In this document: positions 1 to 12,900 of the stretch, piece after piece
Position numbering within the stretch: position 1 is the first letter of the stretch
Layout: the number at the start of each line of letters is the position of its first letter
Program-made: the position numbers and the translations under genes
Origin: Neckera pumila
Lineage: Eukaryota; Streptophyta; Bryopsida; Hypnales; Neckeraceae
Assembly: GCA_963969595.1 (NCBI GenBank)
Contig: OZ018408.1
Coordinates: 44,765,022-44,829,021, forward strand
Direction: 5' to 3'
DNA length: 64,000 bases
Notes under the pieces: generated by a model
Seen by the model: only the letters and a program-made list of their open reading frames with translations
Database searches by the model: none
What the model was told of the DNA's origin: nothing

Positions 1-845
1 ATCCCTTTAATAAGTTGGAGAAAAAAAATTTTGGAAAAAATCCGTAAAGGGATCTAAATCATTAATTTTAGGGCTAAATTTAGTATTTTTAACAATAAAG
101 TATTTTAAATAGATATTTTTATCCAAATTTTTTATACTACTTAAGAATAAAACAATTAAAAAAGATTTTATGCCATTAAATCTTAACCTTAAAATAGCAT
201 AATTTTTTAATAAATAAATTTATTATTGACAAATTATTAATTTGTTCTAAATTCACACTTTAAACATTCAATTCTAAAAATAGCTTACATAATGCCCTTA
301 ATGTGAACAATATATACATTTTTTGTTTTGAAACAATCACCATTTGGATTATTTTTTATATTGAAAAAGGTATTAACATGTTTTTTATTTTTGAATATTA
401 TACAAAATAAATAAATATTTAAATTGTATCAAAAGAGTCCTTTTCTATTTTATTGTATGATTATATACACGCATGATTTTTTTTGGATTCAATCACATTA
501 TTATTCATTAGAAATTAGACTCCTTTTTGCCCATTGAAAAGCCTGACAGGCTGACATTTAAATTGCAATTGGAAAATTTAGTAAAGAATTTATGTTTTTT
601 GGGTGAATTAAAACATATTTGCATTAATAAGATTTAAAGTTCTAATAAAAAAGGACTAAACTATTTATAATAAATAGATTAATATTAGAAAACAATAGAT
701 AGGAAGAAGTTACATTGCAAATTTTAGTGCGTCTGACCCCTTTTTTGGTTCATTTGAATGTTATTTGATCCCTATAACATAGATGTGTAATATTCTAGGC
801 TCATGGACTCACATTCCTATGCTCACATAATAGCAACCCTCATAT
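1..845. other. AT-rich intergenic, no gene seen
   Basis: Very AT-rich sequence with long A and T runs. I see no coding exon, RNA gene or bounded repeat. Confidence 0.6.
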
Positions 846-1360
846 TGCATTAGAAAGAATTGCAGCCCTCAAAGGGGCTATGAATGAAGGGAACATGGGA
901 ATAAGGGTCGGATTTTTAATTTTTAATTTTAATTTTAATTTTTAATTTTTTAATTTTTTTAAAATTTTTATTTTGCCTGCCAGCAAATCAGAGGGCCTGG
1001 ACAGCATTGTACAGCGCATTTTTTTAATTTTTTTAATACTTAGTTTAAAAAAAATTGAAATTACAAAATTTCACAATCTGATGTGGCACTATGGCCACTA
1101 CATCAGCATGCTTATTTGAAATTTTTTATTGTATTATTATTTTATTATTGTTTTAATATCATTTTAATATTTATTTTAATACTTATTATTATTATTATTA
1201 TTATTTTATTATTATATTATTATTTTTAAATTAAATTATTTTTTTAAGAAGGTACCCTGTTCATGAACAAGGGCGTTCCCCTCAAAGGGGCTGCCACCTC
1301 CCTAAGGGGAATTCTCAAAGGGATGCAGCCCCTTTGAGGGTCCCAATTCTTTGTAATGCA
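846..1360. mobile_element. MITE-like element with ~34-bp terminal inverted repeats
   Basis: The left end (846-879) begins TGCATTAGAAAGAATTG and ends CTCAAAGGGGCT. The right end (1327-1360) is nearly its reverse complement, ending CAATTCTTTGTAATGCA, with about 29 of 34 positions matching. The interior is 450 bp of AT-rich low-complexity sequence with an ATT microsatellite near 1185-1220 and no ORF. This fits a non-autonomous DNA transposon. The target duplication is not clear, so the superfamily is undecided. Confidence 0.6.
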
Positions 1361-2282
1361 TCCGCATATTGAACATACCGTACATTGGTCCTTGCACAAT
1401 AACTTGCCTTTATTGTTGCTCTTTCTTCATTGGATTGATGATGCTTTTAAAGTAAAATTCATCATTTAGAGGTATCTTTGTTATGCACAAAGACATCATA
1501 TTCTGCCTACAAAAATACATTTTTGCTTACATTAGAATTTTTCATTATCTTTTAGTTATTTGGTTATGCCATCAACCTTTCTACAATTTTGTTTATCATT
1601 CTAATGGTTTTAAGTAAATTTACATGTTCTTTCATTCAAGAAGGAAACTTGAATGTTATGATGTGATTTTTAAACATTGATTCTTCTTGATGTCCATTTG
1701 AGATTTTCATTAGTCAATACTTTCTAAGACTCTCTTTGTTAAATTGAGACAAAATGCACATTTTGAGACTTCCGCCTTGCTATTGTGGACCTCTACTTTA
1801 ATGAATCAAAGGTTTATAAAAGAAGTAACCTTGAATGTATCAAAGGTTTATATATGTCTTAATATATGGAATTCTCAATTTATTAAATTGTTTCAATATT
1901 GAATACTTATTATCTATTAAATGTAGACTCAAGGATAATATAAGACTCCCAGTGTTCACATTTTAATGAATATGATCGCTAGTTTCAACACCTAACATTT
2001 GTTGATTTTCAACAATGGAATTCCTTTTCGTGCGATTGCCTACAATTTTTTATCCATGTGAAAATATGTGTCAAAACATAAGAATTAAAATTATTTCATG
2101 TTGAAATAAAGGTCAAGTATATGTAATCAACAAAAATTTGGAGTCATTTTTGGAAATAAATTTCTCGGTAAATTACTCTTTCAAGAAGAAATGGGAACCA
2201 AAAATCTTATTAAATTTTTCTAACATTAATAGTACATTAGAAAGCACAAAAGTAAAACTTAGCAAACAAAGTTCAATCCCTT
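1361..2282. other. Intergenic, no feature seen
   Basis: AT-rich sequence without a recognisable gene or bounded repeat. Confidence 0.5.
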
Positions 2283-3186
2283 CCCCTAAAGGCCCAAGGC
2301 ATTTTCTGGCTCCGAAACCACTGAAATCTGCCATTTCTGTTGCGATCACTCAAGGAATCCAAAAAAACTTTTTTCTCAGAATCCAATGGTATTATCTTAT
2401 ACTTCACTTGTCTTAGATTATGCGGTAAAAATTTCATGAAATTTTAACCGTACAGATTGGAAGATATTAGCACTTGAAGTTAGAAAAAGAAGTTCTTTTG
2501 AACTATGACCTACAATTTCAGATGACTTTGATGGCCATTTGTAGATTCTTTTTGCACTATACACCATTGGGTTAAATTTTTTTATGTTGAACATTTGAGT
2601 TGAGGGTCGGTGAAATTTTTTTAGAAAGTCAAAACTTGTTTTTTACATTTAAAAAAATTGTTAAGTAGAAGTAGGTTTAAAATTGAATGAAACACTAAAT
2701 TGTTAATAGCTCTTAGGTGGAATTAAAATACAATAATACCAATGGTAGGATTATTCTTGCAAACAAACTTAATCTTTTCAAAAAAATGAAATTGAAAGTT
2801 TTTGAAAATTGCATTCAGAAATGAATTCTATAAGTTTTTTTTTTGTAAAAGATGCTAGATTGCCCAAAAAACAAGATTGTCTATAAAATTTTCATTCTAA
2901 GTTCAAATAGAATGAATCAAAGCTTCAAATATAGACAAAAATATGATCTTTGAGAAGAAAATTTTAAAAATAAAATAATATAATTTTTGCAATTTTTTGT
3001 TTTCGCCCGGTGAGTTGCTATTTTGACTTTAAGTAGCATAACTTTTGCTCCCAGGCACCAATTGAAAAAAATATTATACTTTCAAAAAGCTGATGTGATT
3101 CCCTATCCTCCAAAAAAGTTTCAAAAGATCAGGCCAAAATTTCAGGTCACACAAGCCTGCCCAAAATCCCAAATGTCCCTTGAGGG
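2283..3186 (+). mobile_element. TTAA-family non-autonomous element, copy P1
   Basis: Starts CCCCTAAAGGCCC and ends CCCTTGAGGG followed by TTAA (3187-3190). The left flank no longer reads TTAA. It shares an internal series of motifs with P2 in the same order: an AAxTGCCATTTCT block near the left end, a TTGCAAGATATT block, the GGCACCAATTG block near 3055, and an AAGCTGATGTGATT block. There is no transposase ORF; a 92-codon open frame at 2138-2416 has no recognisable content. A decayed member of the same family as P2. Confidence 0.6.
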
Positions 3187-3190
3187 TTAA

Positions 3191-4083
3191 AGCCTAGGTA
3201 CTAAGGTAAGCCAGCTTAGAAAGTATCTTCTAATACAAAGGTAAGTTTTGCATTTTTCCATGTTCAACTAATTGCATTTTTCAATATACCAATAGTGAAC
3301 ATATTAGGGGGTGGACACTTTTAGTGACCTATGTGATTTCAAGTTCTACACTAATTCTACAAAGCTTGTAAAAAAATGAGATGACTTGGATTAGATTCCA
3401 ATTCTATTTGTCTTTTACGGAAAATTTATTAAAAAAAGTATTTCAAAAAGTCACCCACCTACTTCCAATTTGGAAATCAGTTCTTGAATGGCCACTTTAT
3501 AGACCTCCAATCCTACCTTAATCAGTGGCGCTTTTCACTTATGACTAAATAAAATGACAAATGTTGTCATTTAGAGGTGGTTGCAAGTGTGGGTGCACTC
3601 TTTCTTGATGCTGAAAGCATATTATCCCATGCATTATATTAGAATTGTGTAATCCTACTGATTTCCATAGCCAATTACAATTCTCATAAGATAGAAGCAC
3701 CCATTCTCAACACTGTATCCTAAATCAATCTTGAAAATATGTAAATATAGGAAGTCCAAAATTTGCATATATAAATGCTAAAATTGGTTTGGGGTATACA
3801 ATTTATTTTGAATTTCACAAATTCATAGTATATTCATACATTATCAAAATATTATCAATTTTTGATTTAAAATTCATGATTTTCAATTGTGAATGTATTA
3901 AAATAATTATCTCATTGTTCATTCCACCCAAAGTTTGTAGAATTTCTTAAAGTGTTGGTTATTGTCACAATTTCATCCATTTTTTTTATCATCCATTTGC
4001 TCCTATTCAACTCACAGTTTCACAATGAAATCTTGCAGGTTGATGAAACCTTTTTGGAGCTATTGCATTGCAATGGGATATGT
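3191..4083. other. Intergenic, no feature seen
   Basis: AT-rich. No coding or repeat signal that I can support. Confidence 0.5.
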
Positions 4084-4276
4084 TATACATTAGAAGAAAT
4101 TTGTATTAATCATGATGTGTTTTTGTTAAATTTGACACAACTGTGTTGGAAATAACAAATTTACAAAATTGTTTCTATAATAATGCTGAACAACGTCATT
4201 TTAAGCAGTGTGTGTCAAATTTAACAAAAACACAATAGCTAGATTAATGTAGATTTTTTCTAGTGGTAGTTTTTTA
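4084..4276. repeat. Long inverted repeat able to form a hairpin
   Basis: The left arm contains TGTGTTTTTGTTAAATTTG followed by ACACA (4116-4139). The right arm (4211-4234) is its exact reverse complement over 24 bp. The match continues outward, with gaps, to about 55-60 bp per arm (around 4084-4139 and 4211-4270), enclosing about 70 bp. It could be a small MITE or a hairpin-RNA locus. No target duplication was found. Confidence 0.6.
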
Positions 4277-5302
4277 TTTACCCTAGAATGATAATGAGCT
4301 AAAAAAGTAGTTGATGGATGAATTTCAGGAATAATTTGGAAATAAAGAATGCCCCAAAATTGCACCAAAATTGGCAAAGTATCTTGGTGAAAGGTTTATT
4401 CCATTCAAAAATTAAGACAAGTGCACAAATTCTCTACAAATTCCTGTCTAAAATGTGCCATATCCATTCATGAAAGCCTAGGATCACTTCTGAATACACC
4501 TATTATCAATGCTTTAAAAATAAATTTTTTATTTATATAATATTCATAATATGCATAAAAAGAACTGAAAGTATTTTGTAATTGACTTCCAACAAGATCC
4601 AAGAAATGAATTAAGCAATTTAACAATATTAGAAGACAATTGTTTGTTTTGATGGAATTTGGTGTAATCCAAACGAAGTTCTGTTTTTTATAATGCCCAA
4701 ATCTAATTTTGAATTTTTGCATATTTTTTATTTTATTTTTTCATAAATGTATTATTTAGTTCAATCTCATCAATTTGGACATACTAAGAAGGGTTAATTT
4801 TTTAAAAAGAATTCACCCATTACTTTGGATGAATGAGAAATTTAGAAATGAAATATTGTGTGAAAGTACTTTGTTCATCATTTAGAATATTGCCTTTAGA
4901 GCCTTGAGAATTTGGACAAAATCTATAGATGTTCTATAATTTAAAACTCTGTGTAGGGCTATGAACTTCATGTACACGGTACGCCCACTTCAAACAAAAT
5001 CCAATTTGTTTCTCTCTATTACAACTTTTTTAAGTGAAAGATGAGATATTAAACTTAAATGAAATTAACTACAAGGTCAAATTTGAAAAACATTTGGCAA
5101 TCGATCATTGTCAAATCAATTTTAAACTATTTCCTTCAAAAGTTCACTAAAATTATAAATTTTATTTTAGCACTTGACTTTTGATGTTATAGGCTAATAA
5201 AAGTTATAAGCTCATCAATATATTATAATTTCCATATTATTTTTATTATTATTTGTGTGCAAAGCATTAATATTTATACAATGACAATGACATTAAACAA
5301 AA
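4277..5302. other. Intergenic, no feature seen
   Basis: AT-rich sequence. An 84-codon minus-strand open frame (4468-4722) has no recognisable content and I do not call it a gene. Confidence 0.5.
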
Positions 5303-6340
5303 CTAGTTTGCCTTGTGTTGTTGCCACAATAAAAATACAAGCAATTTTTTCTTTTTAACTTTTTAATACAAAAATATTTTTTTTTACACAAAAGAATGCA
5401 ACTGAAAGGGCTTTGTTGCAGTGGAGAAGTTGCATTCTTGACACAAATAGAAAGCTCTATGCACAAAGGAGTGCAATGTAGGCCTTGCAATTTCGCGGCG
5501 TTGGGACACACAATGCAAAAGTTATTTTTTTTCCCAAAGAAAAGGTAATTTAATTCAGTTTTTTTTTATCCATGTAAAACTTTGAAATTCAATAACTTTC
5601 ATACCAAAGGTCCAAATGTCACAAAACAAAGTCCGTGCACTCCTTCTTGCTAAGAGCTTACAAGCAGTACCAAGAGGCCCATTAAACGCCTCACGGTTTG
5701 TTACATATTTACATTCAACATTTCAAACAAAAATAAATAAATTAATAAATATGATACCTAAATATAGCAAAAAAATTCAACCTAATTTAACGTATAGACT
5801 AGTGTGCCTTGTGTTGTTGCCACAACCAAAATTAAAAATAAAAACAAAGTTTAAACTTTTTAATACACACAAGAGAGTGTAAGAGCTTTGTTGTGGTGTG
5901 AAAAGTTGCATTTTTGGCACAAATAGAAAGCTTTATGCACAAAGGAGTTTAAGGGCTTTGTTTTGTAGCTTTTGGTCATGCGATGTTTCCGGTTTTTTTG
6001 TAAATAAAATAAAACGTAATATCATTTCATCTTTTTAATTTAAAAAAATTCATAACTTTCACACCGTAGGTCCAAACACCACAAACTGGGTACAAATGCA
6101 AAGCTCTATGCATGAACGAGTGCAAGGACTTTGTTTTGTGGCTTTTGGACTTGTAATGTAAAAATTATGTTTTTTCCAAAATAAAAAATAGTTTAATTCA
6201 ATTATTTTTATTCATAATTTTTTTGAAATTCCATAATTTTTACACCATAAATCCAAATGCAACAAAACAAAGTCCATGCACCCTTCCTTATTAAGAACTT
6301 TTGAACGGTACAAAGAGCACCACTTGAAGCCTTAGGGCAA
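5303..6340. repeat. Nested tandem repeat, about 2.5 diverged units
   Basis: A block starting GCCTTGTGTTGTTGCCACA occurs near 5309 and again near 5807. A second block, CAAATAGAAAGCTCTATGCA, occurs near 5445, 5920 and (diverged) 6090. The ACAAAACAAAGTCC block occurs near 5622 and 6263. The region therefore grew by unequal duplication, with periods of about 480-500 bp and a shorter internal one. The open frames inside it are not convincing genes. Confidence 0.6.
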
Positions 6341-6619
6341 CGTATCACATAAATAAAACAAACAAAACAAAACAAGCAACCTAATTTAAGGTATTTGTCC
6401 TTTGATTTATTTTTTTAATTTATTTATTGAGTGACTATTTATTGGTCTTTGCTCGACTTAGGGTAGCATTTTAAGCAAGGATAATAACTAAATGTGAGGG
6501 GGCTCAATTTTTACTGCTGCATAGTTAACATTAAATTCTTACGCAATCCCAATCTTAAAGTATACTAGATTTCAGCTTTGCAAAAAATAAAAATTGTATT
6601 TTTTGGTGAATTGTTTCAC
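6341..6619. other. Intergenic spacer
   Basis: AT-rich spacer between the tandem repeat and element P2. Nothing recognised. Confidence 0.5.
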
Positions 6620-6623
6620 TTAA

Positions 6624-7551
6624 CCCCTAAAGGACCGAGGCCCTTTTCCTGCCAAAAAACACTCAAAACTGCCATTTCTATAGTAAAAAGTTAAAAAATT
6701 TGAAAAATGTTTTTTTTTCACATCTAATCATAGGATCTTACACCTAACTAGTATAAGAGTGTGTGGAAAAAATTTCAGAATTTTTGACCGCACAGATTGC
6801 AAGATATCTGCGTTTAAAGTGAAAAAAACAAATTTTTCAGCACATTGCGGGACTAGATTTTTTGATTTTGAACATTTTTAACTTAAAACTTTTGCACTAC
6901 AGAGTTCTGAGCTTTAATTGTTTGTAGGGGGGAATTGATTTGAGAGTCTAGGAAAAAAAAGAAGTTCAAAAAAGCTTAATTATCATTCTTTAAAAAATTG
7001 TTAAATAGAAGTAGATACAATATAGAAGGAAAATCTAAAATATTCATATATTTTGAATGGAATTAAAATGCACTAATCCCAATGGTGAGATTGTTCTAAC
7101 AAGTAATGTAAACCATGGAAAAAAAAAAAATGAAAAATTTGAATTGCATTCAGAAATGCATCCTAGAAGTTATTTTTTTCATGAAGATGCTCTAATTGTC
7201 CAAAAAACAAGAATGTCCATAACTTTCTCATAACAAATCCAAATGAAATGAATCAAAGCTTTCCAAATAGGCAAAAATATATCTATGAGAAAAAAAATAT
7301 TAAAAAAAAATATTAAAATTTTTGTCCATTTTTTTTTTGCTGCCTGGGCTGCCCGCCGTCCCCTATTTTGAGCTTATTTGGTCATAACTTTTGTTCCTAG
7401 GCACCGATTGTGAAAAAAATTATATTCCCACAAAGCTGATCAGATTTTCTACCTCCAAAAAAAGTTTCAAAAAATCCAAAGAAAATTTCAGCCCGTAGGT
7501 ACCTGCCCAAAAACGCATTTGTCCCCCGAAGGGACAATGGTCCTTTAGGGG
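6624..7551 (+). mobile_element. TTAA-family element, copy P2 (reference copy)
   Basis: A 928-bp element flanked on both sides by TTAA (6620-6623 and 7552-7555). The terminal inverted repeats are CCCCTAAAGGACC at the left and GGTCCTTTAGGGG at the right, perfect over 13 bp. It is AT-rich with no long ORF. Internal motifs in order: AACTGCCATTTCT (about 6668), TGCAAGATATCTGCG (about 6798), a CCCAATGGTGAGATTGTTC block (about 7078), a GGCACCGATTG block (about 7400). A TTAA target site with C-rich ends matches the signature known for piggyBac transposons, but also fits other TTAA-targeting groups. The mobilising transposase is not in this window. Confidence 0.72.
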
Positions 7552-7555
7552 TTAA

Positions 7556-8640
7556 ATTTCATAGTGTTACATGATCACTGGTTGAAAACATTGGTGATGA
7601 ATTATTTTTTATCGGATTACATAGACATGTAGGAAACATTTATATATACATCTTTCATGTTAAAAAACACCCCATTAAGCAACAAAAATATGATCTAAGC
7701 ATGAAGATTCAATGTACCCAAATTTTGAAAACTAAACATCTTTATATTGTAACTAGATTTTGCTATTTGCCCCTGACACTGCAACTAATTTTGTACATTT
7801 GAGCATGATGTTACAATTACCTTGCCAAAATCTATCTAATTACATTAAAAAATACATCTATTTTCTAAAATTAGGATGCTTGCAAGAAAGACTAATCCTA
7901 TTTCCTATCATATTGAAGGTACCCTCTTTCGTTATCACTGCTCTAATTTTTGAAAGCAAAGGTCTAATGAACATGAAATTTTTATTGGAGATGTCTAACT
8001 TTATAGTAATCATGTCCTTTATTTTTTAGAAACTAAAAAAAATCATCTTATAGGTGATTGCAAGAAACACTTGCCAATTTTGTCACGTTTTGATTTTGGA
8101 ATGCTGTAACTTTTGAATTATGAATCCAATGTCAAAAACAAAAATCTGAATCTAGATATTTTGGTGAAATTTGTATCCCATATTTTTTTAGAAATTAAAA
8201 AAAAATCATTTTATATTTAAAAGTCAATTTTGTTAATTTGTCATACTTTGACGTTTAGAGGTTTCTCAAACTATTGAGTGGTGTAAATTAATGATTTTCA
8301 GCTAAGTTTTTTGTGGTATATACCTATAGTAGTCAAACATGTTTCTACCAAAGGGCATCTAAAAATACATTATTTTATATCCTCTGCGTTTGTGCAAACA
8401 TGCCTTCCTTGCACGCATGCTTCTAAACATTAGAGATGATTTTGACCTATTTTTTTTGATCAAATCTCATCACCAAGAATTCCTTCCAAATGGAGAATTT
8501 TTTGTTTCTTTGAAAATTGTTTTCCCTATTTTCTACAAATTAAAACGTCAATGTAACTTGTGCAACTTGCATCTAAGGGAAGCTTACCGTTGGCTACTAA
8601 TATCACTGCTTTATCAACTTCATCGCTTAGAAACTTGCTA
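7556..8640. repeat. Dispersed repeat, copy A (partner at about 35.4-36.0 kb)
   Basis: Several blocks match the 35.4-36.0 kb region in the same order: CAAGAAAGACTAATCCTATTT (near 7881) with CAAGAAAGACTAATACTATTT (near 35510), and TTTTTTGTTTCTTTGAAAA (near 8497) with TTTTTGTTTCTTTAAAAA (near 35960). The spacing is about 600 bp in A and 450 bp in B. I recognise no protein. Termini were not defined. Confidence 0.45.
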
Positions 8641-9902
8641 GCATCATTCACTAGCTTCCTCAAAACCTGTACAACTTACCAGGACGTAAATCAGGACTAC
8701 ACGATGTTCTTGGACACAAGGATGTTCCAATGAAGACTAATTTGCGTTAATCTACCGTTCAAAATTGTGCATGGTAAATCCATAACAAAGCAGAGGAGCA
8801 GTCGCATGTGACAGGACAAAATCAAGACCAGTGAGTCCATAAACACTGACCTGCGCAAAAATATCTTCAGCTAAAAACTGCTTGTTGATTGTTGGGCAAT
8901 GATCAAGCTTCAAATTAGGTACAAATAACCTTGTAAGAAACTTGCTTAGGCTCTCCTTCCACTTCATTCATTTTCTGCCCAAGGAATCGCTTAACTGAGT
9001 AAAACACCATGGCCTACTCCACACCAACTTCCTTAATCAAAACTCTAATCGTTACACAATGGAGCCAAATTTCATAACTCTTTCTAAATGTGGATTAAGA
9101 AGTTCAAAAATTTCTCACATCAATTTACGCAAATTCTGTCATTATAGATCGCGTTACTGGAGTGCAATCACTCCTGATCATCAACCTCAAGATGCCCATC
9201 CAATGAAGGTAACAGATACAGAGAACTCGGAAGCAGAAGGAAATTTGAGCAATTTGAGCAAAACTGTTGTGGATCAAAGGGGAAAGATACAGTATAAAAA
9301 ATGAACTTAAATCCTAATGCAAAAGCACGACATTGTCACCCAGCAATTAGCGATGATGCAAGTAACCCAAATCAGGGTTTGGGAGACAGGGCTAGGTCAA
9401 TCATCAAGAAAACTGAAGTAACATTGAAAAACCTTAAACTCCCTCTTCACAACTCACCAATGTCGTAATCTTCAGAGACGGCCGCGCCACCACTTCAGGT
9501 CTGTGCAATTGCAAACTTAGTACCAGAAACAACTAAAGAATTACCCAAATAGCCCAAGAAAACTACAAATCCAGCATCCAATGACCTCTCTCTCTCTCTC
9601 ACAGCTCGGAGAGTACACTCAACTGACCTGGGCAGTCACCATGCACTTCATTAGAGCTACATAGAATACCAGTACCCTTTTGCCTTCATTTGATGTACTT
9701 GTAGAAATACAAGGAAACAACCCTTTGCGTAGGCATAGAATTTTCATGTTGAGTCGGATCAGTCCCTGAAAAATTTCTAAGTTTTATTCATGACTGCCCA
9801 TAAGGTAACCGTTCCAAATTTGCCAAATACAGTCATTCTCATGCCCGAAATCCCCTAAACCCGAATCCGTAGGCCACTGTGGACCACAACCTCTATTAAA
9901 AG
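8641..9902. other. Region 3' of the AP2-like gene, nothing recognised
   Basis: GC content rises relative to the flanks. The part next to 9903 is probably 3' UTR of the minus-strand AP2-like gene. There is a short CT microsatellite near 9587-9602. Open frames at 8752-8967 (minus) and 9059-9304 (plus) have no motif I know. They could be remnants of a gene, but I cannot support a call. Confidence 0.4.
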
Positions 9903-12900
9903 TTAAACAAGTCTCCCCTGTGAGAGCAAATATTTCTTGCGCAGTTTCTTAGGTGGGGTTGCAGGTGCCGCTGCTCCCGTGATGCTGGTCGGCGGCGAGA
10001 TCAATTGGTCGCAGAGCTCCGGTTCTGACTCACCATGAGCCTCTGCCCTGTCGTCGGCGTCTCCAGGCTCTAGTTCTACACTGATTTCCGCAGAGAATAA
10101 CCTGAATCTCACGACGCCCGAAGAAGATGCTTCTCCGGTCGAGCGCGGAATGCACGGAACACCTGGTAAGTGGCGCGATGATGAAGCTGATGTTGCTGCA
10201 GGCGCCACAACAAACTTGGGAAGCAAATTTCTCTGCTGTTGCGGTGCAGGAGTGTTGGTACCGTTGCTGGGCTGGTGTGGATATGCTTGGAGATGTGGCT
10301 GCGCCAGGGAGGGAGCCCAGCTGCGAGTGGGGGTGAGCGCACCTGGAGACACTTCGATGTTTTCATTGATCTGCGCACGTTTGTTAAAATCAGTCGTTCT
10401 GGCAATGGCAGTTTTTTTCGTAAACCCTAGACCCTGAAAGCCTGTCCCGGCCCCATGGATTGGAAATTGGCAGAATTTTACGAGACTGGAGTGCAAAGTT
10501 CTAAGCTGATCATGTTTTGAAGAACTGCAACATCTCTACCCATCCCGTCCTAGACTTAGAACTCAAAAAACTGGAATTGGAATTGGACTTCTGAAAGTCC
10601 ATACTAGCACTTGAAGCACTCGTTTTGAGAGCTCTGATTCACCTTTATGGCGCTCTGCAATTTACAATTTGAACGAACATGACCATTCCAGAGTTGAATA
10701 CCTTCGCGGATTGAAATTTGGTTTGTGAACTGTACCTTATTTCCTGGGAGTTGCTCCGCCGCTCCTGGATGAGGAGGAGCAGCAATTGCGCTTGCAGCAG
10801 CTGGGGGATAAGTGGAATCCTGATTTGGCTTTCTTGCTTGACGGATCGAGCGCTTCTTGTTTTGTGGAGACGACGTTCTCTGTGGCACACTTGGTCTCTT
10901 GGATGTAATTGCTTTCGCTTGATTTCTCAGTTGCATGCCCTCTACTGCTTCTGATCATTGCACAATTCACACTGATTAATGTTGCCTCAAAAAAATCTGA
11001 GCGCCATATTTTGCTAATTCAAGGCCTTGGAGTTGGCTCTCCTATAGGAATTCGCCATATCGATCCTGGTCTTCTACATTGGCTGAAAGTCTGAAATCTC
11101 TCTCGCATTGTCAAGCAATGAGATCTTGTGATGCAAATGATCCCATTTTGCCTAGTAATACTGCTTACCAATTCAAAGGAAGCCAACCTGTGATCAGGTT
11201 CAGACATTCCGACCCCTGGGAGCTCATGTTACTGGAATTTCGATCATCCATCATTTCGACGTAAGATAGGTTATAATACAAACTCAAGTACTCAGGAGTA
11301 TTTATATGTAATGATGATCTTTTAGAAATTCACCATCAATATGTAAGAGACCTTGTAATAATATTGCGAAGGGAACTAAATCCAAGTTCCGACTTACCCG
11401 GATATAAGGCAGCAAATCGTTGGGATGCGTAAGAGGGCATGTTCCGAACATGGTGTACGTCGAGGATCAAACTGGCCAGTTCTCCGAAAGAATCCCGCAC
11501 TGCTTCTTCATATACGGCTCTGTGGTTCATTCCATGCAAGGAGACTATCAGTCAGACTATAAAAGCAGGCTCTGTTATGTATACGCTAACTACTTTTCCA
11601 ATTAATTCCCTCCATCTGAATTCATTGCAGAGCACCTACTGATGGAAGCCAGGTTTCCTATAAATCCAGGTATTGCAATGCATAGTGATTGAAGTAAGGT
11701 GGGTCAATTTCCATGCGATAACAAGACTACATTTTCATGTTTCTGGACCTGACCTTAATTATTCTTGATTGGATCTTGTTCAATCCAAGATCCCCAATGA
11801 AGAACATCACAATCTCGATGGAGGCTAGAGCATGGGATTTCAAAACTCTGAAGAATGAACAAGTGAAGAGGTTGAACATCATTGAGTACCTGGCTGCATC
11901 CTCTTCAATAGCGAAGGTCCCCAAGATAGTTGACCTTCAGGATGAACAGTAATTCACAAACATCAGGAATCAGTAAGCCAACCAGTGCCCGAGAGTTGTC
12001 ATACTGAGCAGCCCAAAGCTATTTAAATTAGGACTGGACTAGATTGCGGTTGCAAGGAGACTGTCTTGAAAGTGCCAATGTTGTGAAAATACGCCCATAT
12101 AATGACATTGACATTGATTAATCCAATCGAAGTTTGAAACCTAGTGATTTCCATAGCATTATAAACTAGAATTTCCACCTTTGGTGAAAACGTACCCGTA
12201 TATAGCTTGATAAAAGTTCTTGACATGCTTGACTCCAGGATACAAGACCTGTGATCCGAAGCCACGACTGTCCCGGCGTAGATAAATCACAAGTTGTTCT
12301 TTGCTGAGCTTATACAACTGCCAAACATCACGAGTCACAAATATTAGCACCAGACCAGCCTCTAGCTTGAACTGATGCCTTGCACGAAATTCTTGACGAC
12401 AGGTTCTTGATTGATCCATAGTCCAAATATTACTGATGAAGGTTTCATGTGATCAATATCAGGTTCGTTACTAGAGGCGAGTTTGTTCTCAGGCCTGTCC
12501 AATTCTCTCATTAACTTCAGGTTCGTTAATTTGGTGCAATCGAGAGTGAGAATTGTGAAATTTAACTGGCATTCGAGCTTTTGAACCTGTGGAAAAATGT
12601 GGAGTTTTATACAGATCCTTATCCAGAAGACCAATCATCTGGAACCTGAGATTTATACCAATCCTAGATTTTAGTGCACTTGATGCCTAAATTCTGGCGC
12701 CTTGTAAATCTGAGATCATTCTCTAGAATTCTGATGACCGCAATTAAATCTATATAATTTTCGAGAATTTCGACAGATCTCATTTCGAGAACTAAATGAC
12801 CACAGTTTATGGATAACTATCAATATCATTTTGGTCACAAATTAATTATTAATTATAGTGAAAGTCAGCAAGGATGTCTTACGTAAGCCATTTCCTGTTG

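Noticed and set aside
2138..9304. Several 70-92 codon open frames in the first 9.3 kb.
   Set aside because: AT-rich chance frames or frames inside repeats, without motifs, splice partners or codon-use signal.
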